Of a DNA stretch of 64,000 bases, positions 17,140 through 24,335 are shown in pieces. The DNA comes from Planctomycetota bacterium (GTDB lineage Bacteria > Planctomycetota > Planctomycetia > Pirellulales > PLA5), in assembly GCA_003576845.1 (NCBI GenBank), contig QEVJ01000068.1, forward strand, positions 1-64,000. The letters run 5' to 3'. The notes under the pieces are model-generated. The model ran no database searches. It saw only the letters and a list, made by a program, of their open reading frames with translations, and had not been told where the DNA came from. Positions within the stretch are counted from its first letter, which is position 1. Every line of letters starts with the position of its first letter. A program made the translations under genes and the position numbers.

Positions 17140-18657
17140 CTAATGGTGCGACGGGTCGTAACGCGACTCGGGTAGCGGCGTGCGGCGAATGGTGGCCACG
17201 AGCAATCCGACCACAATCAGGATCGGCACCAACGAGCCGGCCAACCACCAGCGGCGATAGGTGTGCTCGCGGAGCGCGGCGGCGGCGGATTCTTGAACCG
17301 ATGCCGTAACCTTGAGGCCCTCATCGACCGCTTCGTCTACCGGTCCCGGCTTGAAGGTATGAATCAGCGTGCGGGCGTTGGTCAGCGCGTCGAAGGCTTG
17401 ATGCAGGTCGTAGCGCGAACCGCGGACTTCCATGCCGAGGCGTTCGGCCTCGCGCACCTTGTCTCCGGCAAGCTCAATGTTCCGTTTGAGCTCGTCGAGC
17501 TTCGCGTGGATGTTCTTCGCCAGGTCGGCGCCCGCCAGGGTCGCTCCCAGTTGCGGGTTGGCCGGGTTGTGGCATTTCGCGCACAGGGCGCCATCGCCCA
17601 TTCCGATCATGCTGTCGCCGGGGTTGAATGTCTGGTGCGTTCCGTGACAGACGGCACATCCGGGCATTCCGGCAACCTCGAACTTATGTTTCATCCGTGT
17701 TTCTGCGAACAGCTTCGAGACCTTCCCGTGGCACGTTCCACAGGCGTTGGCCACGGAGCCGACGCTGGGCGGCAGCGCGCCGTGGTTGCCGTGGCAATCG
17801 TTGCACGTGGGGGCGCTAATGTCTCCCTTGGAGAGCATCGCCACGCCGTGGACGCCCTTGGTCCATTGCTCGTACTGGTCGTGTCCGAGCCGGCGGCCGT
17901 CGTACGTTCGGCCTTCCATGAGTTTGGCGTCGGAATGGCACTTGGAGCACGTTTGCGCGACGTTCGTCGGATACACCGGCGAGTTGACATCCTTGACCGC
18001 CAGAATACCGTGTCCGCCGTGGCAACTAATGCAGGTTGCGACGCCCGCATCCGCCTGAGCGTTCTCCCCGGCGGCGCTGGCCTTGAGACGTTGCCCGTGG
18101 CCGCTGGTCCAATATTCCGTTTCCTGGTCGGTTCGGGCCGACGGCGAGAACTTTCGCATGTAGTCCAGATTCGAATGGCAATGCCCGCAGAACGTAATCG
18201 AGTCCTGGCGGACGCGCAAGCTGCGGAAGTCGGGATCGTCGCGGTGGTTCTTGAACGACTCCAGCGTCTCGCTGCCCCCGTGACAATCGTGGCAGCGCAG
18301 CCCCTTCTTCCAATGAACGTCGTTGGTCAAATGCGATTCGTCGACGGTCGGCGTCGTCTCGTTCCAGAGATCGCCGCCCTTTTTGTGGCAGGTCAGGCAC
18401 GAGTAGTCGTCCGGCAATGGTCCTCCGGCGGGCGGCGTCTGCGAGGAAGCATTCGCGGCCGCATCCGTCGGTTCCGCCGGCGCCGTGGATGCGTCGGCGG
18501 CTGCCGGCGCGTCCGCGGCCGGAGCTTGAGCCGCCTCTGGCTCTTGCACGACGGCAACCAGCTCTCCGCGGAGCGCCGGGATTCCCAACGTACTCATTGC
18601 CGCGGCCGCCAAGATCACCGCGAGCAACATGGCTGTCGGCCGGCTATCGCGTTTCAT
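17140..18657 (-). CDS. nine-haem membrane-anchored cytochrome c
   Basis: A 505-residue protein with an N-terminal signal-like helix, a long Ala/Pro-rich linker (about residues 35-75), then nine CxxCH sites: CLTCH, CHDCH, CGHCH, CISCH, CSKCH, CNDCH, CGTCH, CAVCH and CAKCH. A helical stretch and a C-terminal membrane anchor (WWLAGSLVPILIVVGLLV) follow. Its ATG overlaps the stop of the cytochrome b gene by four bases, so the two are translationally coupled. This is the position where cytochrome c1 or f would be expected; none is encoded here, so this protein probably carries electrons out of the bc-type complex. Confidence 0.9.
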   Translation of the reverse strand: MKRDSRPTAMLLAVILAAAAMSTLGIPALRGELVAVVQEPEAAQAPAADAPAAADASTAPAEPTDAAANASSQTPPAGGPLPDDYSCLTCHKKGGDLWNETTPTVDESHLTNDVHWKKGLRCHDCHGGSETLESFKNHRDDPDFRSLRVRQDSITFCGHCHSNLDYMRKFSPSARTDQETEYWTSGHGQRLKASAAGENAQADAGVATCISCHGGHGILAVKDVNSPVYPTNVAQTCSKCHSDAKLMEGRTYDGRRLGHDQYEQWTKGVHGVAMLSKGDISAPTCNDCHGNHGALPPSVGSVANACGTCHGKVSKLFAETRMKHKFEVAGMPGCAVCHGTHQTFNPGDSMIGMGDGALCAKCHNPANPQLGATLAGADLAKNIHAKLDELKRNIELAGDKVREAERLGMEVRGSRYDLHQAFDALTNARTLIHTFKPGPVDEAVDEGLKVTASVQESAAAALREHTYRRWWLAGSLVPILIVVGLLVATIRRTPLPESRYDPSHH

Positions 18658-19901
18658 CCCAAAGTCTCCCACCAGGTTGCGACGGCCAGAACGGCGATCG
18701 CCAGCGTCAGGCCGGCGTAGACGAGTTTCCGGCCGTTCGAGCCGGGCGCAGTGAACGGAATCAGCAACGGGAGCACGACGACGGTCTGTATGCCGCCAAG
18801 AATCACGCGGAGGGTCGTTTGCTCCGCGCCCGAAAACCAGCCCCAAGACGTCATCGCAATGAAGAACGCGACGGCCACGGCCGCCAAGGAAGCCAGCACG
18901 GCGCGGCTTATTTTTCCCCGATCGAGAAATGGAGCAAACAACACGATAAGACCGCAGGCGCCGAAGAACAGCACGCCGACAACTTCGCCCTCGAACGGTC
19001 CGAGATGCGCAGGGAGCACCTTGAGCGCCTGGAACATGAACAGGAAGTACCACTCCGGTTTGATGTTGTCGGGCGCCGGTTTGAACGGATCGGCCTTATC
19101 CCCGAGTTCCCAGGGAAACAGCGCGGCGAGCGCGGCGAGAATCGCCAGGGCCAGATACCAGCCGACCATGTCGCGCAGCAGAAAGTGGGGCAAGAAAGGC
19201 ATGGCCCGCAAGCCGCCCTTGGAACGGGCGTCGGCGACGATCTTCTCCGGCACGCTCATGCCGTGTTTCTGCACGAGAAACAAATGGACGCCCAACACGG
19301 CAAAGGTCAGCATGGGAAGCACGACCACGTGCAGCGAATAGAACCGCGCCAACGTATCGCCGGTCACGTCTTCGCCGCTACGGGCGAGCAGCAACAGTTG
19401 TTTGCCCACGACCGGCACGACGCCGACGATGGCGGTTCCAACGCGGGTCGCGAAAAACGCCAACTCGTTCCAGGGCAGGAGATAGCCGCTGAAACCGAAA
19501 GCCAGGAACAGCCCCAACAACACGATGCCGGTCATCCACGTCAGTTCGCGGGGGCGGCGATACGCCCGCATCATAAAGGTCGTGAGCAGGTGCAAGAACA
19601 AGACGCCGACGAGCAGGTTCGCGCTCCACGAATGCGCCGAGCGGATCAGCCAGCCGAAGTCGACTTCCGTGACGATTGCCTGGACGCTCTCGAAGGCCTG
19701 GTCGGGCGACGGCTTGTAATAGAGCGACAGCAAAATGCCGGTGCCGATTTGCACGAGAAAGAGGAAGATTGCCATGCCGCCGAAATAGTAGAACGGCGTG
19801 GAAGCGTGTATCGGCACGAGCTTGTTGCGAGCCAACCCCAGCAGGACGTCGAGGCCCAACCGCTCCTCCAAGAATCCCACGAAACGTCGTCGCGTGTTCA
19901 C
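18654..19901 (-). CDS. cytochrome b of a bc-type quinol-oxidising complex
   Basis: A 415-residue protein joining the N-terminal four-helix haem domain and the C-terminal domain. Helix B haem histidines are in HSWSANLLVGVLFLH (13 residues between). Helix D histidines are in HVVVLPMLTFAVLGVH, with 14 residues between, the spacing known for cytochrome b6 rather than mitochondrial cytochrome b. The quinol-site motif is present as PEWYF. It lies between the Rieske gene and the nine-haem cytochrome, all minus strand. The complex should oxidise quinol and pass electrons to the Rieske cluster and a c-type haem. Confidence 0.95.
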   Translation of the reverse strand: MNTRRRFVGFLEERLGLDVLLGLARNKLVPIHASTPFYYFGGMAIFLFLVQIGTGILLSLYYKPSPDQAFESVQAIVTEVDFGWLIRSAHSWSANLLVGVLFLHLLTTFMMRAYRRPRELTWMTGIVLLGLFLAFGFSGYLLPWNELAFFATRVGTAIVGVVPVVGKQLLLLARSGEDVTGDTLARFYSLHVVVLPMLTFAVLGVHLFLVQKHGMSVPEKIVADARSKGGLRAMPFLPHFLLRDMVGWYLALAILAALAALFPWELGDKADPFKPAPDNIKPEWYFLFMFQALKVLPAHLGPFEGEVVGVLFFGACGLIVLFAPFLDRGKISRAVLASLAAVAVAFFIAMTSWGWFSGAEQTTLRVILGGIQTVVVLPLLIPFTAPGSNGRKLVYAGLTLAIAVLAVATWWETLG

Positions 19902-19967
19902 GGCTTGCGATCCTTTGACGAGAAACGTGCGGGGGCGTTCGATTGCCGCTGAATGGGACCGCGGCGG

Positions 19968-20462
19968 CTAGGCCGGGCTCTGCTTGGAAACCACGATTTC
20001 CTCCTGTCCCGGCTCGCCGCGGAGCGTCACGACGTAGGCTTCGAGCGGTCGCGGCGGCGGCCCGGAAACGTTTCGGCCGTTCAAGTCGTAGATGCCTTCG
20101 TGACAGGCGCAGTAGATGTCGCCGTTCTCCTGGCGATACTTCACCGTGCAGTCGACGTGCGTGCACACGGCATTGAAGGCCCGCAAGTCGTCGGCCTGGA
20201 TCGCTTGGCCGGCTGCAAGCCGCTTCGCGCCGTCAGGCGTGAGCACGACCAGGCAGGGCTTGCCGCCGAAATCGAAGGGGTTGTTCTTGGCCTGCAAGAT
20301 CTCCTTGACGCGAAACGGGGCGACGACCTCCAACGCGCCGGAGGCCGTCGCCGCACGCGGCCGAAGGAACCGCAGCACGGGATAGAGGATGGCGCCCCAC
20401 GTCGCCACCATAGCCGCGGTCAGTCCACCGATGAGCACGTTTCTGCGATGCGGTTGATTCAC
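19968..20462 (-). CDS. Rieske [2Fe-2S] protein of the bc-type complex
   Basis: A 164-residue Rieske protein with one N-terminal membrane helix (about residues 10-30, after HRRNVLIGG, which fits a Tat-type export signal). Cluster ligands are in CTHVDC and CACHEG, followed by YDLNGRNVSGPPPRPLEAY, the usual Pro-loop. I chose the GTG at 20462; another GTG at 20516 gives 18 more residues, and neither has a good ribosome binding site. It is 66 bases upstream of the cytochrome b start and 153 bases downstream of the 12-haem gene, in the same direction. Confidence 0.92.
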   Translation of the reverse strand: MNQPHRRNVLIGGLTAAMVATWGAILYPVLRFLRPRAATASGALEVVAPFRVKEILQAKNNPFDFGGKPCLVVLTPDGAKRLAAGQAIQADDLRAFNAVCTHVDCTVKYRQENGDIYCACHEGIYDLNGRNVSGPPPRPLEAYVVTLRGEPGQEEIVVSKQSPA

Positions 20463-20615
20463 ATTACGCCCACGGATGAAAGAGGATTGCGTGAGGATTG
20501 CGTTTTGTCTGCCCACGATCGGACGTGGCGTCTGGGTTCTGGATTCTCCTAAAATGAGGCGCTGCGTCGAAGTAGTCGCGTCGTCGTTCGATCACTCGAA
20601 ACGGCTCGTGCCGCT

Positions 20616-22376
20616 TCACGGTTGTAGCAAGCCCGCCGCCTCGCGGCAGCGCGAGGTTACGGCATCGAGCAATTCCATGGCGTAGGTGACGTTGTGCATT
20701 CCGTTGCCGGTCTTGACCAGGCGTAAGTCGGTTTCGGCGTCGGCGATCAGCTTTTCGGCCTTTTTCCGCACGTCGGGCGGGGCGTCTTTCGCGTCTTCGA
20801 GCGCCTTGCGCGCCGTCTGCTGCGCCTCTTCCGCTTCCGTTACCCCGAATTCGATCGCCTGCTTCCACTGGTCGTAGGTGTCTTTGTGACGGTCTCCGTG
20901 ACAGTTGACGCACGCCTGGACGGTCGCCTTGGTCGCGCCGTCGTGCACCTTGCCGTCGACCTGCGGGTGGCAACCCGTGCAGTTCGTGCGCGAGCCGAAC
21001 ATCAAGTTGGGCGTACTCTGCGGGACCGCCGAACCGCCGCGGCCGAGCAACAAATCGACCTGTGACGCGTGGTGATTGGGGTGGCAGCGCGCGCAATCGG
21101 CCAGCGCCGAGGCCACGAAATCGCCGTTGTGGATCAGTTTATGCTGAATCTCGGCGTGGCAGTCCAGGCACTTGGCGCGCTGCTGTTCGACGTGCACGGC
21201 GTGGTACTTTTGCACCAGATCGACGGTGATCGGCTCTTTCCAATCCTGGAGAAATCGGGGCTGGTCGTGGCACCGCTCGCAATCGCGGCGGGTCACGACC
21301 GCGTCCTTCTGGATGGCGTCGGCGTGGCAGGAAATGCAGGCGACTTTATTGGCCAGGATCTGGGCATGGTTCATCTTCACCAATTCGGTGCCGGGCGCTG
21401 CGGGCTCTCCCACTTTGCCGGGTTCGGCTTCCTTGCCGGGTTCGGCCTGCATCTTGGCATGCACCGTGATTTCGTTTTGCGGCGGGTTGTGGCACGTCAT
21501 GCAGGTGCTCGTGCCCGTGTTGAACCCCTCGTTGTTGAAATGGCAGGTGAAGCACGTGCTCGTGGACACCTGAAAGTGTTGGCCCGCCCTGCCGTGGCCC
21601 ACACCGGGACCCTTCTGGTGATACGCGTGGCAATTCGTGCACTGCAAATCGGCGAGTTGCCGCGTGCGGACTTCGCGATGCCGCAGTTGGGAAAACTCGA
21701 CCAGCGTTTCGCGCGGAAGGGACGGATCGGACGCGTGGCTCAGGGCGACGAGGCGAGTGTAACGATCTTCGGCCGGTCCCGCTTCCGCCGCGACGGCGTC
21801 CAGCTTGCCGAATGCTTCGTCGCCGATCTTGCCCTTGAGCAGCGCTTGCAATTCGGCAAGCCGTTTGGCCGTCGCCTGGTCGCGTTCGGTTTGCGGTTGC
21901 AAGTGCCGGGAGTGGAGAAACTTCGCGTTTCCCAAGAGGAGCGGCTTGTCCATAAAGGCCAGATCGCCGTGGCACTTCGACGTCAAGCAACTCGCATTCG
22001 ACACGTGGGCGCGTGGTCGGCCGGCGCCGTAGCGGCCGCTGAAGTAGCTGGCGGCTTGGCTGAGGCCGCGAAACTTGGCTTTGAGCGTCGTCTGTTCGCC
22101 GGGAGCATAGTGGCATTCGACGCACGCGACTTGGAGCTTGTCGCCGTGCAGGTCGGCCGCCCAGGAGTCGTAATACGGCTCCATGATGTGACAGGAACTA
22201 CAAAACTGCGGCTGGCTGGTGTGGTGCTCCGCGACGGCGAGGAAAACGCCTCCGAGGATTGCCATGACGGCGACGAACACGGTGAAACGAATTAGAAACC
22301 GCTTCCACCGGCTCATGCGCGGACGGGCGGCGGACGCTGGGCCTTGCGGGGCAGATTCAGCCATGCGGTGCTCCAA
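20616..22376 (-). CDS. NapC/NirT-like multihaem cytochrome c (11-12 haems)
   Basis: A 586-residue protein. After a short cytoplasmic segment and one membrane anchor (about 26-48), it opens with FCSSCHIMEPYYDSW, as in NapC/NirT quinol dehydrogenases. Eleven CxxCH sites follow in total (CSSCH, CVECH, CTNCH, CFTCH, CMTCH, CISCH, CERCH, CLDCH, CARCH, CTGCH, CVNCH). There is one longer CLTSKCH, a CX4CH that might bind a twelfth haem. The C-terminal 80 residues are helical and haem-free. As first gene of the operon with Rieske, cytochrome b and the nine-haem cytochrome, it is likely a subunit or redox partner of that complex. ATG 22364 is an alternative start. Confidence 0.9.
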   Translation of the reverse strand: MEHRMAESAPQGPASAARPRMSRWKRFLIRFTVFVAVMAILGGVFLAVAEHHTSQPQFCSSCHIMEPYYDSWAADLHGDKLQVACVECHYAPGEQTTLKAKFRGLSQAASYFSGRYGAGRPRAHVSNASCLTSKCHGDLAFMDKPLLLGNAKFLHSRHLQPQTERDQATAKRLAELQALLKGKIGDEAFGKLDAVAAEAGPAEDRYTRLVALSHASDPSLPRETLVEFSQLRHREVRTRQLADLQCTNCHAYHQKGPGVGHGRAGQHFQVSTSTCFTCHFNNEGFNTGTSTCMTCHNPPQNEITVHAKMQAEPGKEAEPGKVGEPAAPGTELVKMNHAQILANKVACISCHADAIQKDAVVTRRDCERCHDQPRFLQDWKEPITVDLVQKYHAVHVEQQRAKCLDCHAEIQHKLIHNGDFVASALADCARCHPNHHASQVDLLLGRGGSAVPQSTPNLMFGSRTNCTGCHPQVDGKVHDGATKATVQACVNCHGDRHKDTYDQWKQAIEFGVTEAEEAQQTARKALEDAKDAPPDVRKKAEKLIADAETDLRLVKTGNGMHNVTYAMELLDAVTSRCREAAGLLQP

Positions 22377-22695
22377 CCAGTGACGCTTCTTTCTCAGGGA
22401 CCGTGAGATGAATCCTTAGCGGCCACGGACGGCGAACCGCACCGGCGCGAAAAACTATACTTCCTGGCCGAAAGCACGGCTAGCCGAAGATGGCAGCGAG
22501 GTTCGAGCGTACGCGCCGGTGCGCGGTTTCGCGCGGTTTGCCTTTAGGACTCCATTGCGTCGACCGTGCGATGGCGCAATGGCGCAACCCGGCGGCATTG
22601 TGCTCTAGGGGGTTGGCGTGGGGATTGGTAGACTCCGCGGCCGCGCTGACGCTGGGTAGATGCGGCGGCTCGGACACTCACGGGAGGGAATCGCC
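22377..22695. other. divergent intergenic region
   Basis: About 320 bases between the 12-haem cytochrome gene (minus) and the glycosyltransferase gene (plus). I see no gene, tRNA or strong repeat, apart from a short direct repeat of GGCGCAATGGCGCAA type near 22570. Promoters for both flanking genes are expected here. Confidence 0.5.
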
Positions 22696-24300
22696 ATGAC
22701 GCGACGCAACGGGTTTGCCGGCGAAGGCCCGCGGATTTCGGTCGCCACGATCGTCCGCGACGATGCCGAGGGCTTGGCCGAGACGCTTGCAAGCATTGCC
22801 GGCGTCGCCGACGAGGTCGTGGTGCTCGACACGGGATCGCACGACGGCACGGCGGACGTTGCCCGACGGTATGGCGCGAAGGTTTTCGCGCGGCCGTGGG
22901 ACGAGGACTTCGCGGCTGCTCGAAATGCGTGCTATGCGCACACGACCGGCGACTGGGTGCTGTGGCTCGATAGCGGCGAGCGGTTGTCCCGCGGCTCGGC
23001 TGCGGCGATTCGTTCGTTGGTCGCTGGGCCCATGTCCGCGGCGTATCGGGTTCGCGTTCGTGTTCCGCCGCTGTCCGCCGATTCGCAAGCGGAAGCCATT
23101 GCGCCGGTGCGGCTCGTCCCACGGGTTGACGGGTTGCGATTCGCGGGCCGAATCCGCGAGAGCCTTGCGACATCTCTCGAAGATGCGGGCCTCGCCGTCG
23201 AAGAATCACCGGTCATCATCGAGCGCGGCCCGAGGGAGCACGATGCCGATCGCAAGCTGGCCGTGGCTCGCCGCAATCTACGTTTGGCTCAGCGCGATCT
23301 GGCCGAACGCGGCAACGCGCCCGATGCGCTCGTGGCCAAAGGCGAGGCCTGTGCCGCGCTCGGTCGCCACGCCGAAGCGATCGACCTGTTGCGATTGGCG
23401 ATTGCGGCGGCGCCGCGCGGTTCGGCGACGCAGTTGGCGGCTTACGGCGCGCTCTTGGCCGCGCTCGACAAGCTGAGCACGGCCGCGGGCGACACGTTGC
23501 CCGTAAAGATCGCTCTTGGCCTCGAGGCGCTCGACGTGTTTCCGCTCGATGCCCAGTTGTTGTTGGCGATGGGCGGATATTTGCAGTCGCAGGGGCAGGT
23601 CGAGCTTGCGGCCCGTTCGTTTCGCGTGGCGTGGGAGCACGGCACGGTGACGCCGGACGTGTGGCACGTGGCGGATGCCCGCTCTCTGGCGGCAAGTTGC
23701 CTGTCGCTCGCGCTGTCGATGCTCGGCCGTGACGGCGAGGCGCTCGATTTGCTACGCGCCGCGCTGCCGGCCGCCGAGGACGCAGCTCGTTTGCGGCGGC
23801 GGATGCTGGAGATCCACATTCGCAACGGTCGCCGCGACGAGGCGTTGGCGGAGGTTGAGCGGGTCGCGGCGCCCGGCGACGTCGGCGGATTGCGAGCGGC
23901 CGTTCGCGGGGCGTGCCTGGCGGCGACGGGCAACTGGATCGGGGCCATCGCGCAGCTCGAAGGGGCCTATCGCCAGGGTTGCCGCGACGCGATTTGCCGC
24001 CGCGCGTATCTCAACGCGCTTCTGGCGACGGGCCAAAAGTCGGCCGCGCTGCGGATCGCCGAAGATTGGCTTGCGGATTCGCCGGCCCATCCCGAGGCGC
24101 TGCGGTTCCGCGACGCCGCCAGCGGCGAATTCCGCGCAGACGAGGGAACGGCGAGTCCGTCTAGCGAGCCTGCTGTCCTGCGCGGCCCAAGTCCGCGCAT
24201 TCGCATTGACACGGCGTCCGCGCCGCAAGGCGCCGCAATCCTGCAGCCGGCCCTGCCAGAAAAGTCGGTGACACAAACGCAGGCCGACCTGGCGAAGTGA
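22696..24300 (+). CDS. family 2 glycosyltransferase with TPR-like repeats
   Basis: A 534-residue protein. The N-terminal 220 residues form a GT-A glycosyltransferase domain: ISVATIVRDDAEGLAETLAS, VVVLDTGSHDGTADVA, the RNACYAHTTGDWVLWLDSGE block with a DxD-like acidic site, and a FAGRIRESL segment. The rest is Ala/Leu-rich helical repeat of TPR type (GEACAALGRHAEAIDLLRLA, LSMLGRDGEALDLLRAAL). Such two-part proteins are often involved in surface polysaccharide or glycoprotein glycosylation. The acceptor is unknown. The start at 22696 is supported by GGGAGG about eight bases before it. No other glycan genes are adjacent. Confidence 0.83.
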   Translation: MTRRNGFAGEGPRISVATIVRDDAEGLAETLASIAGVADEVVVLDTGSHDGTADVARRYGAKVFARPWDEDFAAARNACYAHTTGDWVLWLDSGERLSRGSAAAIRSLVAGPMSAAYRVRVRVPPLSADSQAEAIAPVRLVPRVDGLRFAGRIRESLATSLEDAGLAVEESPVIIERGPREHDADRKLAVARRNLRLAQRDLAERGNAPDALVAKGEACAALGRHAEAIDLLRLAIAAAPRGSATQLAAYGALLAALDKLSTAAGDTLPVKIALGLEALDVFPLDAQLLLAMGGYLQSQGQVELAARSFRVAWEHGTVTPDVWHVADARSLAASCLSLALSMLGRDGEALDLLRAALPAAEDAARLRRRMLEIHIRNGRRDEALAEVERVAAPGDVGGLRAAVRGACLAATGNWIGAIAQLEGAYRQGCRDAICRRAYLNALLATGQKSAALRIAEDWLADSPAHPEALRFRDAASGEFRADEGTASPSSEPAVLRGPSPRIRIDTASAPQGAAILQPALPEKSVTQTQADLAK

Positions 24301-24335
24301 GGACGACTTGGGTGTGCCCAGCGAATGCCGCGCGA

